Below are positions 35,758-45,285 of a DNA stretch of 64,000 nucleotides, piece by piece (position 1 is the first letter of the stretch; every line of letters begins with the position of its first letter). A model generated the notes under the pieces. It ran no database searches. It saw only the letters and a list, made by a program, of their open reading frames with translations, and was not told the DNA's origin. The DNA is from Bacillus renqingensis (GTDB taxonomy: Bacteria; Bacillota; Bacilli; Bacillales; Cytobacillaceae). The position numbers were made by a program, and so were the translations under genes. Location: positions 28,020-92,019 of the forward strand of contig NZ_JADDIU010000016.1 in NCBI RefSeq assembly GCF_016464375.1. Reading direction: 5' to 3'.

Positions 35758-36143
35758 GGTCAAATCCCCCTTTTTCCTCTATGTATCAATCTTTGTCGTT
35801 ACCCAACGTACATTTGTCCACATGGGGCGGACAGTTAGTTTTCGATAAACAGCATTATAACAGGATTTCTTACTACTACTTTATCATATTCTCTAGAAAA
35901 TGTTCATGTCAAGAGGACAAATTTGCAAAAAAATTTACCCTATCTTAGGGTACCCCACTTTAAAGGAGGATATTTTAAATTACCTCTCCAAGAGGATTCC
36001 TATTTACCGGTTACTAATGAGGATTTCTATTGGAGATTTACCCGGGGTATCCGTCATTTTTCTCGTTTTATCCGTCTAAACTTAGAGATTATCCGTCTAA
36101 ATTTAATTTTATCCATCAGACACATCCGACACCCACGCAAAAC
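35758..36143. repeat. Gene-free stretch with four 20-21 bp spaced TTATCCGTC repeats
   Basis: No gene; the longest ORFs have no family character. TATCCGTC-type units begin at 36047, 36068, 36089 and 36109 (TTATCCGTC twice, with GTATCCGTC and TTATCCATC variants), period 20-21 bp. Such phased repeats may bind protein or be a decayed dispersed repeat. A kbl promoter is expected near 35800-35900 but no clear one was seen. Confidence 0.45.
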
Positions 36144-36176
36144 AAAAAGCAGCCTTCATCATATAGACTGCTTTTT
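36144..36176 (-). terminator. Terminator of the nitronate monooxygenase gene
   Basis: AAAAAGCAG pairs with CTGCTTTTT (9 bp); the minus strand continues with GTTTTG. Confidence 0.8.
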
Positions 36177-36182
36177 CTAAAT

Positions 36183-37184
36183 TCACCATTTTGCATGTGT
36201 CCCGGTTAATTTCGCGGCATTCTGATTCACTTTTTCCAACGCCTCATTATATTCCACCACTAAGCGGCTAATAATCTCACCAGCTGATTCAATTTGTTTG
36301 ATTGCGCCAACACCGTGTCCAGCCGACCAAATATCGCGCCATGCCTTCGCGTTCGTTTCTTTTTGCATTGCATCAAAATTTATTTTCTCTTTCCGTACCA
36401 ACTGTTCCGGGTCGAGACCTGCTTTTCTAATACTTGGTTTAAGCATATTGGCATTTACTCCGGAAAATGCATCCGTTAAGATGATATCTTCTTGCGTTGC
36501 CTCAACCAGCATTTTCCTATAGTCATCATTCGCCATACTTTCTGTTGCGACTATAAACCGCGTTCCCATATAGGCGAGGTCGGCCCCGGCTGCCTGCGCC
36601 GCTAAAATCCCCTTTCCTGTCGAAATGGCGCCAGCTAACACAATGATCCCATCCCAGAACGACCGTACCATATCAACAAATGCAAAACTGTTGATTTGCC
36701 CGGCATGACCACCAGCACCGCTGGCCACTAAAATCAAACCATCTACACCAGCCTCCGCCGCTTTCCTGGCAAACTTTACATCACTTACATCGGAAAAGAC
36801 AAGGCCGCCGTATTCATGGACAATATTAACTACATGCTTAGGACTTCCTAAAGAAGTAATCACCAACTGCGGCTTATGTTTTTGTATTAACGCCAATTCC
36901 TCCTGAAGGCGGCTGTAGGAGCTATGTACGACCATATTCATTGCCCATGGTGCGATTTTTCTGTCAGGGTCTTTTTCCCGCGCCTCCTTCAATTCTTCAT
37001 TTAATTGCCCCATCCATTGATCAAGCACCTCAATTGGACGTGCATTCGGAGCCGGAAACGAACCGATAACACCATTAAGGCAGCAATTTTTTACCAATTC
37101 GGTGCCTGACACCAAAAACATCGGTGCCGCAATCACCGGCAAGCGTAACTCATTCCACCAGATTTTTGGAATTGATTTTTTCAT
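36183..37184 (-). CDS. Nitronate monooxygenase (NPD-type FMN enzyme)
   Basis: A 333-residue FMN-dependent TIM-barrel protein of the 2-nitropropane dioxygenase/nitronate monooxygenase family, which oxidises toxic nitronates. Motifs are LPVIAAPMFLVSG at the N-terminus, VASGAGGHAG with the catalytic-type His, AGAISTGKGILAAQAAGADLAYMGTRF for phosphate binding. It is monocistronic. A related enoyl-ACP reductase (FabK) is less likely because the neighbourhood has no fatty-acid genes. Confidence 0.85.
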   Translation of the reverse strand: MKKSIPKIWWNELRLPVIAAPMFLVSGTELVKNCCLNGVIGSFPAPNARPIEVLDQWMGQLNEELKEAREKDPDRKIAPWAMNMVVHSSYSRLQEELALIQKHKPQLVITSLGSPKHVVNIVHEYGGLVFSDVSDVKFARKAAEAGVDGLILVASGAGGHAGQINSFAFVDMVRSFWDGIIVLAGAISTGKGILAAQAAGADLAYMGTRFIVATESMANDDYRKMLVEATQEDIILTDAFSGVNANMLKPSIRKAGLDPEQLVRKEKINFDAMQKETNAKAWRDIWSAGHGVGAIKQIESAGEIISRLVVEYNEALEKVNQNAAKLTGTHAKW

Positions 37185-37361
37185 AACTGCACCTCTCCAT
37201 TTTGAATTTTCAGAACAAACTTTACGATTTAATAGTACCTGAAAATGAATGACTATTCAATCATTCTATTAAATAGCGGAAGAGCAATGATGAAAGTGCT
37301 TCCAAAACACGAACAAAAAACAAAATAATCGACTTTATATTCGTTTTTTACAAAAAAAAGA

Positions 37362-37390
37362 TTGATTTAAGCTTCTCCACTGTTTATAAT
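37362..37390 (+). promoter_or_regulatory. Promoter of the xpt-pbuX operon
   Basis: TTGATT (37362-37367), 17 nt, TATAAT (37385-37390), 24 nt upstream of the riboswitch aptamer. Confidence 0.8.
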
Positions 37391-37413
37391 GTATTTATTA
37401 ATTGATGAAATTT

Positions 37414-37609
37414 CACTCATATAATCGCGGGGATATGGCCTGCAAGTTTCTACCGGATTGCCGTTAACAATCTGACTATGAGTGGGTAATGTGAAATTCC
37501 GCTTGGTCAATAAAAGCGGACTTCCTTCCTAACCTTTCGGACAAACTGCCCAAAGGGTCATTGCCTCACTCAAAATTTGAAGTGAGGCAATGACCCTTTG
37601 GGTTTTTAT
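37414..37609 (+). ncRNA. Guanine-sensing purine riboswitch with terminator
   Basis: P1 is CACTCAT (37414-37420) with ATGAGTG (37478-37484). The conserved core ATAATCGCGGGGATATGGCC, then GTTTCTACCGG and CTGACTATGAG match the xpt-type purine aptamer. The specificity base before TATGAGTG is C (GACTATG), meaning guanine or hypoxanthine; adenine aptamers have U. The expression platform is a 22-bp terminator stem, 37549-37570 with 37581-37602, followed by TTTTTATTT. Purine binding should switch transcription off. Confidence 0.95.
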
Positions 37610-37661
37610 TTATGGTTAGAAAAAATGGGAAGATGCCTCAATGACATATTATGATGCTTAA

Positions 37662-38278
<617 letters not shown>

Positions 38279-38279
<1 letters not shown>

Positions 38280-39583
38280 TGAAACCACAACCATTTAAAA
38301 CTGCCTCATTAGGGATCCAGCATGTATTAGCCATGTATGCCGGGGCTGTGATTGTTCCGTTGATTATCGGTAAAGCCCTTCATTTTTCAACCGAGCAATT
38401 AGCCTATCTAGTTTCGCTCGATATTCTAACGAGCGGAATTGCTACTTTGTTACAGGTGTGGCAAAATCGCTTCTTTGGTATTGGATTACCTATTGTGCTC
38501 GGCTGTACCTTTACAGCGGTTGGTCCCATTATTGCAATCGGCGGGCAGTATGGACTTTCATCCATCTACGGGTCGATTTTAATTTCTGGCCTTATCGTAT
38601 TCTTGATCGCAAAATATTTTGGAAAATTAATCCGCTTCTTTCCTCCCGTTGTAACCGGTTCGGTTGTAACGATTATTGGAACGACTCTCATTCCAGTTGC
38701 GATGAATAATGTTGCCGGCGGTCAGGGAAGCCCTGACTTTGGTTCTATTCATAATATTGTTTTAGCATTCGGAACGCTATTATTTATTATTGTCTTATAT
38801 CGATTCTTTACGGGATTTATCCGCGCCATTTCGATTCTTTTAGGATTGATTGCCGGAACCATTGCCGCATCATTCATCGGAAAAGTAGATTTTTCTGCAG
38901 TCGGTGACGCCTCATGGTTCCAGATGGTTACCCCGCTACATTTTGCCGTACCAACATTTGACCTGGCACCGATAATTACCATGACGCTTGTCGCCATTGT
39001 AAGTCTTGTGGAATCATCCGGAGTTTATTTTGCTTTAGCTGATATTACCGGTCGAAAATTAACGGAAAAAGATTTAGTAAAGGGGTATCGTGCTGAGGGA
39101 TTGGCGAGTGTCATTGGCGCGTTCTTCAATTCGTTTCCATATACAACGTACTCACAAAACGTAGGACTAGTCCAATTCTCTGGGGTGAAAGACAAGAGTG
39201 TGATTTATCTTATGGGCGGAATCCTTGTATTTCTAGGATTTTTACCAAAAATTGCTGCCTTGACGACTGTGATTCCTACTGCCGTACTTGGTGGTGCGAT
39301 GATAGCGATGTTTGGGATGGTCATTGCCTCCGGAATTAAAATGCTTAGCAAAGTAGACTTTTCATCACAAGAAAACCTATTAATTATTGCCTGCTCTATT
39401 GGGGTAGGCCTTGGTGTTACCACCGTCCCTAACCTTTTTGATGCCCTTCCAGAGAGTGTAAAAATTTTGACAAACAGCGGGATTGTTGCCGGAAGTCTAA
39501 CAGCCATCTTCCTGAATGTTATCTTTCATGTAGCGAAACCAATGAAACAAAAGCAATCAACTCAGAGTCTAAAGGCCTCTTAA
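38279..39583 (+). CDS. pbuX: Xanthine permease
   Basis: A 434-residue nucleobase:cation symporter-2 family transporter with 12-14 hydrophobic segments. Family marks are QHVLAMYAGAVIVPLIIG at the N-terminus, LVESSGVYFALADITGR and the signature-like FFNSFPYTTYSQNVGLVQ. It imports xanthine for Xpt. Translation is coupled to xpt by a one-base stop/start overlap, and both are under the riboswitch. Confidence 0.95.
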
Positions 39584-39597
39584 ACTTTTTTAGGTCA

Positions 39598-39792
39598 TCA
39601 GACGGAGCGATTTGATGTTCCGTCTGGTGACATCCTAAGACCTTGAGTGGCTGCACATGAGCTGTTATTTCCTTCACCGGAACCGGCAACCGTTCTTGTT
39701 ACCGATATTGGAGCAATGGTTCCAGCACCGCCAAAGTTAACAATCCCTCCAGAAATCGTGCCAATACTGATTCCAAAAGGAGTTTTCGTCAC
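39598..39792 (-). CDS. Spore germination protein, GerPA/GerPF family
   Basis: A 64-residue protein with the family pattern GTISGGIVNFGGAGTIAPISVTR-TVAGSGEGNNS of GerPA/GerPF proteins, coat-located factors that help germinants pass the spore coat. The C-terminal half (QGLRMSPDGTSNRSV) lacks the usual Asp-rich end. The start is GTG 39792, 8 nt after GGAGG. The 3' end contains a 13-bp hairpin (39594-39631) shared with the end of pbuX. Confidence 0.65.
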   Translation of the reverse strand: MTKTPFGISIGTISGGIVNFGGAGTIAPISVTRTVAGSGEGNNSSCAATQGLRMSPDGTSNRSV

Positions 39793-39881
39793 AAATAATT
39801 CCTCCCTCCTCTTCTTTTCTTTATAGTATGTACAAGCTCGATTGTTTGTTTAAACGTCTACATGATGGATGGAAAATTTCC

Positions 39882-40358
39882 TCAATTTAATTTCAAGACT
39901 GCTTCTTTCTCTAATCGGCAAATCCACTTATAGTATCCTAATAAAATCAGCAGCAGGATCGGGTCAACAATTACTGCATACGACAGTTTCCACCAGCCAT
40001 AATGGAAATAGCCCCATGGTTCCGGAAGCAAGGTAATGACTTCATAAATTAAAAGGACAAAAACGAATCCTATTAGGTATAGAAATCGTTTCATCATTTT
40101 CGATTTGTATGGATACCAATTTAAAAAGATTATGTTTACCGGGGGAATCAATACTAAATGGGGAAGCAGTCCAACCCAGTCAATTTCTTTATCAAAGTAC
40201 CAGTAGCCATAATATTTAAATTCAACCATTATATCAACTATATTTTGCAAGGCAATGGTGAATACCCAAATATGAACGGTTTGATTGGCTGTTAATATTT
40301 TATTTGTTTTGAAACCAATTACATTAAAAACGATAATCGCCACGATAAGTCCAACCAT
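39882..40358 (-). CDS. CBO0543-family membrane protein
   Basis: A 158-residue membrane protein with four or five hydrophobic segments and aromatic-rich loops (VEFKYYGYWYFDKEIDWVG; PEPWGYFHYGWWKLSYAV), the appearance of the CBO0543 family found in spore-formers. Function is unknown. ATG follows AAAGGA. No operon partner. Confidence 0.6.
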   Translation of the reverse strand: MVGLIVAIIVFNVIGFKTNKILTANQTVHIWVFTIALQNIVDIMVEFKYYGYWYFDKEIDWVGLLPHLVLIPPVNIIFLNWYPYKSKMMKRFLYLIGFVFVLLIYEVITLLPEPWGYFHYGWWKLSYAVIVDPILLLILLGYYKWICRLEKEAVLKLN

Positions 40359-40509
40359 ACAATTTTTCCTTTTTTATCTTAACTTACCCATTTTGGGAGC
40401 AATACTATTCATTCATTTTCGGCTAAAAAGTCTAGTCGAATTTTTAAAATTCTAGTATCATGGAAGAATGATTGATTTTTTCGAGTAAAGCGAGGATTAT
40501 GAAGATAAC

Positions 40510-42060
40510 ATGAGTTTATTAAATGTTGAAAATTTATCACATACATTTGGGGATCGAACATTGTTTAAAGAGGTTTCCTTCCGTTTATTAGCTGAAGACC
40601 ATATTGGGCTTACCGGAGCAAACGGTGTTGGAAAGTCTACATTAATGAATATTATAACAGGACAGCTCATTCATGATGGCGGCCGTGTCGAATGGACACC
40701 TGGTGTCCATTACGGTTATTTAGATCAACATACAGTATTGACACCAGGAAAAACAATCCGTCATGTGCTCCGCGATGCCTTCCTTCCCCTATTTGAAAAA
40801 GAAAAGGAGCTAAATGAGGTGACGGCACAAATGGCAGATGCCTCCCCTGAGGAACTAGAGGTTCTGTTAGAAAAAATGGGAGAAATTCAAGATGTCCTTG
40901 ATGCCGGCGGCTTCTATTCTCTAGATATAAAAATTGAAGAAGCGGCACGAGGACTTGGATTAGACGCTATTGGGCTGGACCGTGATGTCAGCGTTCTTAG
41001 CGGCGGTCAGCGGACAAAGGTTTTACTCGCTAAGGTTCTTTTAGAACAGCCGAAAGTCCTATTGCTCGATGAACCGACCAACTATCTCGATGTTGAGCAT
41101 ATCCAATGGTTGTCCTCCTATTTAAAAGATTACCCTTATGCGTTTATGTTAATTTCCCATGATACGGAGTTTATGAACCAAGTGTCGAATGGTATTTTTC
41201 ACTTGGAATTTTCCAAGCTGACCCGTTATACGGCAAGCTATGAAAAATTCCTTGAATTAGCGGAAATCAATAAAAATGCCCATATTCATGCCTACGAAAA
41301 ACAGCAGGAGTTTATCAGAAAGCAAGAAGATTTCATTGCCAAAAATAAAGCGCGCTATTCGACAACGGGCCGGTCCAAGAGCCGGCAAAAGCAGTTAAAC
41401 CGAATGGAGCGGATTGACCGCCCGGAAACAGCCGTGAAACCGACGTTTGAGTTTAAAGAAGCGCGCAGCAGCGGCCGGTATGTGTTTGCAGCAAACGATT
41501 TAGAAATTGGCTACTCCCGCCCGCTCTTGCCAAAAATGGACATGACAATAGAGCGCGGTGAAAAGGTCGCGCTAATTGGCTGTAACGGTGTCGGTAAATC
41601 TACTTTATTAAAAACGATGCTCGGTAAAATTGAACCTTTTAGCGGAAAAATAGAACGCGGTGACTTCCTCTTCCCTTCCTACTTTGAACAAGAGGTGAAA
41701 GCCGGGAATATCACGCCGATTGATGATATCTGGAATGCCTTTCCGCAAATGGATCAGCGTCAGGTACGTGCTGCTCTTGCCCGCTGTGGTTTGAAAAATG
41801 AACATATCTCCCGCCCGCTAAATCAACTTAGCGGCGGTGAGCAAGCGAAGGTACGTCTGTGTAAGTTGATGATGACAGAAAGTAACTGGATTTTATTCGA
41901 CGAGCCGACAAATCACCTCGATGTCGATGCGAAGGCAGAATTGAAACGGGCCTTAAAGGCATATAAAGGAACTATTGTTCTTGTCTGCCACGAACCAGAC
42001 TTTTATACAGATTGGATCACAAAAGTTTGGAATGTCGAGGAATGGGCACAAGTCAAATAA
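40510..42060 (+). CDS. ABC-F family ATPase (YfmM-like)
   Basis: A 516-residue soluble protein with two ATPase cassettes and no membrane domain, typical of ABC-F proteins that act on the ribosome to rescue stalled elongation or give antibiotic resistance. Cassette 1: GANGVGKST, VLSGGQRTKVLLAK, LLLDEPTNYLD. Cassette 2: GCNGVGKST, QLSGGEQAKVRLCK, ILFDEPTNHLD. The linker (about residues 245-310) is charged and contains KARYSTTGRSKSRQKQLNRM. Length and N-terminus fit B. subtilis YfmM. Housekeeping or resistance role cannot be decided. Confidence 0.88.
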   Translation: MSLLNVENLSHTFGDRTLFKEVSFRLLAEDHIGLTGANGVGKSTLMNIITGQLIHDGGRVEWTPGVHYGYLDQHTVLTPGKTIRHVLRDAFLPLFEKEKELNEVTAQMADASPEELEVLLEKMGEIQDVLDAGGFYSLDIKIEEAARGLGLDAIGLDRDVSVLSGGQRTKVLLAKVLLEQPKVLLLDEPTNYLDVEHIQWLSSYLKDYPYAFMLISHDTEFMNQVSNGIFHLEFSKLTRYTASYEKFLELAEINKNAHIHAYEKQQEFIRKQEDFIAKNKARYSTTGRSKSRQKQLNRMERIDRPETAVKPTFEFKEARSSGRYVFAANDLEIGYSRPLLPKMDMTIERGEKVALIGCNGVGKSTLLKTMLGKIEPFSGKIERGDFLFPSYFEQEVKAGNITPIDDIWNAFPQMDQRQVRAALARCGLKNEHISRPLNQLSGGEQAKVRLCKLMMTESNWILFDEPTNHLDVDAKAELKRALKAYKGTIVLVCHEPDFYTDWITKVWNVEEWAQVK

Positions 42061-42067
42061 AAGAATC

Positions 42068-42100
42068 AAAAGGGTTCCGGTATCGCGGAATCCTTTTTTA
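42068..42100. terminator. Bidirectional terminator between the ABC-F and TerC-like genes
   Basis: AAAAGG-TTCCG pairs with CGGAA-CCTTTT (one unpaired base per side), followed by TTTTTATTT. Confidence 0.75.
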
Positions 42101-42140
42101 TTTATGTCATTGGCCTTTGAGCAAACTTGCGCTTTTCTTA

Positions 42141-42812
42141 CTAAATAGTAATTCGGTGTTGCTTTAAATAAGAAATGAGCCCCGTAAAGACCACCATAAT
42201 AACTGCTCCATCTGCAACAATTTCGACTATATTTCCATTTGGGTACACTTGATCAATGTATACGAGCCAGTTGATGACTCGTGGTTCTTTCACGATAACC
42301 ATGACCGCATTATGGGCAATAAACCCCCCTGCAACAACATTAATCCAAAAATAGTTTGTCGCCAGTTTTTCAATCAGTGTCAAGAAATGCAGTGAGATTA
42401 ACAGACTACAAAAAATCCCCACTAGTACCGGTACCATATGGGTTGAAAATTCGTAAATTACAATGATACTATCTAAACAAATTAAAAAATCGGTTGCCGC
42501 TAGCAAAAACAAAACCTTTATTTTTAAAAAAGCGGATCGCTGCTCGCGCTTAAGCTCCTCCCCTTTGATAGACCTTGTAACAAGCTTAAAAGCTATGAAC
42601 AGGAGGATGATTCCAACTAATAAATGAAAGAACGGCAGCTGGGAAAGTCCTTCAACGACTGCTACATAAAAAGAGCGGGTAAGCGTAAGGACAATGACTG
42701 CCAGGAAGGTTACATTCAAATAGGAATACTTTCTTAAAATAGTACCCAGTATTAACATATTGTCGATATCACTAATTAAATTTATAAAAAATACCCTTAA
42801 AATTTCATGCAT
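42141..42812 (-). CDS. TerC-family integral membrane protein
   Basis: A 223-residue membrane protein with six to seven helices. The paired acidic stretches LISDIDNMLILG and ATDFLICLDSIIVIY match the two metal-binding repeats of TerC/YjbE-type proteins, probable metal (manganese) exporters. ATG 42812 follows AAGGAG by 11 nt; TTG 42815 (8 nt) is also possible, while the longer ORF start at 42908 has no ribosome site and a non-family N-terminus. No manganese riboswitch was seen upstream. Relative of the protein at 46701. Confidence 0.72.
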   Translation of the reverse strand: MHEILRVFFINLISDIDNMLILGTILRKYSYLNVTFLAVIVLTLTRSFYVAVVEGLSQLPFFHLLVGIILLFIAFKLVTRSIKGEELKREQRSAFLKIKVLFLLAATDFLICLDSIIVIYEFSTHMVPVLVGIFCSLLISLHFLTLIEKLATNYFWINVVAGGFIAHNAVMVIVKEPRVINWLVYIDQVYPNGNIVEIVADGAVIMVVFTGLISYLKQHRITI

Positions 42813-43043
42813 CAATTTACTGACTCCTTGTCTAAATAGTCTTCTATCCCATTTGTATGCGTCAAATTGCTCTATTATTAAAAAGGAATCATTTCGTGGA
42901 ATGCACAAATTGGCGGATGATCCGCAAATGATAGTCCATCACAAAAGGGGGTTGCATACTCCGCCGATGCTAGGTGATAATGGTTAATAGGCTTGTGAAA
43001 GGAAATTTTTTAATTTGAAGCTTTAAAAAGGAGTGAACTTCCT

Positions 43044-44213
43044 TTGCAATCAAAGTCAGCTTTACCAATCTTATTTATCGTAATGTTCTTGGTGATGGTT
43101 GGATTTGGCATTATTATTCCCGTTTTGCCGTTTTACGCGGAAGAAATTGGCGCCAATCCGACGGAGCTCGGACTGCTCATGGCCGTTTATTCACTCATGC
43201 AGCTTCTATTTGCTCCGGTATGGGGACATGTCTCAGACCGGGTTGGACGAAAGCCAGTGATGATGATTGGGATTGCCGGTCTGGCCTTTTCATTTTTTAT
43301 CCAAGCCATTTCAACTGAGCTGTGGATGCTATTTACCGCAAGGATTTTGGGCGGGATCCTTTCATCGGCAAATATGCCAAGTGCAATGGCATATGTTGCC
43401 GATATAACAACAGAAGAAAATCGCGGTAAAGGAATGGGGATTGTTGGTGCAGCAACAGGGTTAGGCTTCGTTTTCGGACCTGCGATTGGCGGAGTTTTTT
43501 CAAAAATGTCGTTGAGCATGCCGTTTTTTATTGCCAGTGCATCATCGTTCATTACATTATTCCTTGTCCTCCTTTTATTAAAGGAACCAAAATCGAAGAA
43601 GAGCGGGCCTGCCAAGGAAAAGCAATCTATCTGGAGCGCCTTTAATGGCACTGTCTCTGTCTTGTTAATCGTGCAATTATTTATTTCCTTATCGCTTTCC
43701 GGCCTGGAAGCAACGTTCGCCTATTTTGCGGCTAAAAAAGCGGGCTTGGGTACTGTGGAGCTTGGTTATATTTTTATGATCATGGGTTTTGGAAGTGCAA
43801 TGGTCCAAGGCGGGTTAGTGGGGAAATGGACGAAAAAATATGGCGAAAATGCTGTCATCCAAGGTGGTATGATGGTTTCCGCAGTTGGATTTGGAGTCAT
43901 ACTGCTCGTACATAATTTTCTGACGGCTGCGATTTATTTAACAATTTTCGGACTCGGCAATGGCGTCATTCGTCCAAGTGTCTCCTCCCTGCTGACAAAG
44001 ACATCTGAGGCAGGACACGGAAGTGCTACAGGACTTTTATCTTCATTTGATTCATTAGGACGAATTATTGGTCCGCCCCTTGGTGGCTGGCTGTTTTCCC
44101 TTTCAATTGGCCTTCCGTATATCTCAGGAGCGATTATGACCATTGTTGCCTTTATCCTGTTTCTTTCATTTCGACCAAAGGCGATGCCCACAAAGATGGA
44201 ATCTTTAGAGTAG
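43044..44213 (+). CDS. MFS multidrug efflux transporter, DHA1 family
   Basis: A complete 389-residue DHA1 pump with 12 hydrophobic segments. Motif A is GHVSDRVGRKPVMMIG (loop 2-3), and motif C is GLGFVFGPAIGGV in helix 5, typical of drug/proton antiporters such as Bmr and NorA. The start is TTG, 10 nt after AAGGAG. A possible promoter is TTGCAT, 18 nt, GATAAT (42952-42981). No regulator gene is next to it. Substrate unknown. Confidence 0.88.
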   Translation: MQSKSALPILFIVMFLVMVGFGIIIPVLPFYAEEIGANPTELGLLMAVYSLMQLLFAPVWGHVSDRVGRKPVMMIGIAGLAFSFFIQAISTELWMLFTARILGGILSSANMPSAMAYVADITTEENRGKGMGIVGAATGLGFVFGPAIGGVFSKMSLSMPFFIASASSFITLFLVLLLLKEPKSKKSGPAKEKQSIWSAFNGTVSVLLIVQLFISLSLSGLEATFAYFAAKKAGLGTVELGYIFMIMGFGSAMVQGGLVGKWTKKYGENAVIQGGMMVSAVGFGVILLVHNFLTAAIYLTIFGLGNGVIRPSVSSLLTKTSEAGHGSATGLLSSFDSLGRIIGPPLGGWLFSLSIGLPYISGAIMTIVAFILFLSFRPKAMPTKMESLE

Positions 44214-44261
44214 GACTAGCATAGAATGAGTACGAAGATTTACAAATAAGGAGCGGGGAGA

Positions 44262-44594
44262 ATGAAATTAACTACCTTTACAAGCGTACTGGGTCTTTTG
44301 CTCGCATTAGGTTTTGTTGCCTATCTTGATTCACCGTACTCATTCCTAAATAAAAACTATTCCTATTCAGCTGACCAGCCTGTATTAGCCCAACCGGTTG
44401 ATATTCAGCCATCTGATGAAGAACCGGAACTTGTCGAAAAATTGGACAAGACGGAAAAAGTCGGTGACTATATTGTCGAAACATACCAAGAATACGAGGT
44501 CTATAAAGATCAGGATGGAAATATCACCGAAGAAATCCCCACCTCCAAAACGGAGACGTTAAAATATTGGGATCAAGCGGCGATTGGGAAATAA
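44262..44594 (+). CDS. Small membrane-anchored hypothetical protein (110 aa)
   Basis: A 110-residue protein with one N-terminal hydrophobic helix (residues 6-22) followed by an acidic tail (QPSDEEPELVEKLDKTEKVG; VETYQEYEVYKDQDGNITEE), probably exposed outside the membrane. No Cys or known domain. GGAGCGGGGAG precedes the ATG. It follows the MFS gene by 48 nt and may share its transcript; a strong terminator follows. Family not recognised. Confidence 0.65.
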   Translation: MKLTTFTSVLGLLLALGFVAYLDSPYSFLNKNYSYSADQPVLAQPVDIQPSDEEPELVEKLDKTEKVGDYIVETYQEYEVYKDQDGNITEEIPTSKTETLKYWDQAAIGK

Positions 44595-44624
44595 CCGAAG
44601 AATCGCATTGGAAGTTGCGGTTTG

Positions 44625-44671
44625 GCAAAAATAAAAAGCTAGGAAGTATCCTTTAGCTTTTTTATTTTTGC
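44625..44671 (+). terminator. Long terminator hairpin
   Basis: GCAAAAATAAAAAGCTA pairs with TAGCTTTTTTATTTTTGC over about 17 bp with a small internal loop. Confidence 0.75.
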
Positions 44672-44755
44672 AAAAATTTTCTTAAAAAGTTGTAAAAAAT
44701 AATACCATTTTCCTAATATCTGCATTTACTATTTCTGAGAGGAGGAGATAGTTAA

Positions 44756-45040
44756 ATGATGAGCGAAAAAACGTTCCATCAGGTTGCCGGAGAACTTTTA
44801 GACCATGAAGTAAATGTCATCACAAGACAAGGCAATTTTGAAGGCAAGCTTCTGAGTGTTGGAACAGACGTACTTGTCATGCAAAATCAGGTCTTAGGAG
44901 GGCGGCCTGTCAAATTGTTTATCCGCATTGAAGAAGTCATTGCCATTTACCGTTCCGAACAAAGGCCGGTAGGACCATTTGGATTTATGCCAATAGGTGA
45001 AGAGTTCGAGGAATCGAGCGAAAAACACGAAAGTAATTAA
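44756..45040 (+). CDS. DUF2642-like small protein (YuzF type)
   Basis: A 94-residue protein whose centre (LLDHEVNVITRQGNFEGKLLSVGTDVLVMQ and the following VKLFIRIEEVIAIYR) reads as a small beta-barrel like the DUF2642/YuzF family, Sm-like in pattern, often found in spore-former coat or cortex gene sets. The tail is acidic. GGAGGAG is 8 nt before ATG 44756. Function unknown; a sporulation link is inferred from the next gene. Confidence 0.6.
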   Translation: MMSEKTFHQVAGELLDHEVNVITRQGNFEGKLLSVGTDVLVMQNQVLGGRPVKLFIRIEEVIAIYRSEQRPVGPFGFMPIGEEFEESSEKHESN

Positions 45041-45081
45041 AATTCCTTAAAAAATTTGCCAAAAGCAGAATGATTGTCTAT

Positions 45082-45108
45082 ACTCATTATTTCTTCCAGC
45101 ATACGCTG
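45082..45108 (+). promoter_or_regulatory. Candidate sigma-K promoter of the yjcZ-like gene
   Basis: AC at 45082-45083, 16 nt, then CATACGCTG at 45100-45108 fits the late mother-cell sigma-K pattern (AC, N16-17, CATANNNTA) with one mismatch. Confidence 0.5.
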
Positions 45109-45134
45109 TAGGAAAAGCGTTGGAGGTGAAGAAT

Positions 45135-45242
45135 ATGAGTGAAGGAGGAGCAGGATTAGGATTTGCTCTAATTGTAGTTCTGTTTATTCTGCTGATTATC
45201 GTAGGCGCAGGCTACATGGGCGGTTACGGTGGTTTCTATTAG
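45135..45242 (+). CDS. yjcZ: YjcZ-family sporulation protein (35 aa)
   Basis: A 35-residue peptide: a Gly-rich start, one hydrophobic helix (LGFALIVVLFILLIIVG) and the tail GYMGGYGGFY. This is the YjcZ/YczN type of tiny sporulation protein. TTGGAGGTG precedes ATG 45135. A sigma-K-like promoter lies upstream and a terminator downstream. Confidence 0.85.
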   Translation: MSEGGAGLGFALIVVLFILLIIVGAGYMGGYGGFY

Positions 45243-45252
45243 AATTACTAGG

Positions 45253-45283
45253 AACAGCCATGGTGAACCCATGGCTGTTTTCT
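45253..45283 (+). terminator. Terminator of the yjcZ-like gene
   Basis: AACAGCCATGG pairs with CCATGGCTGTT (11 bp), followed by TTTCTT. Confidence 0.85.
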
Positions 45284-45285
45284 TA

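Noticed and set aside
36047..36117. CRISPR-like array
   Set aside because: Units are only about 9 bp, degenerate, with spacers of about 12 bp, and no cas genes are present.
42813..43043. Manganese (yybP-ykoY) riboswitch before the TerC-like gene
   Set aside because: The conserved motif of that riboswitch was not found on either strand.
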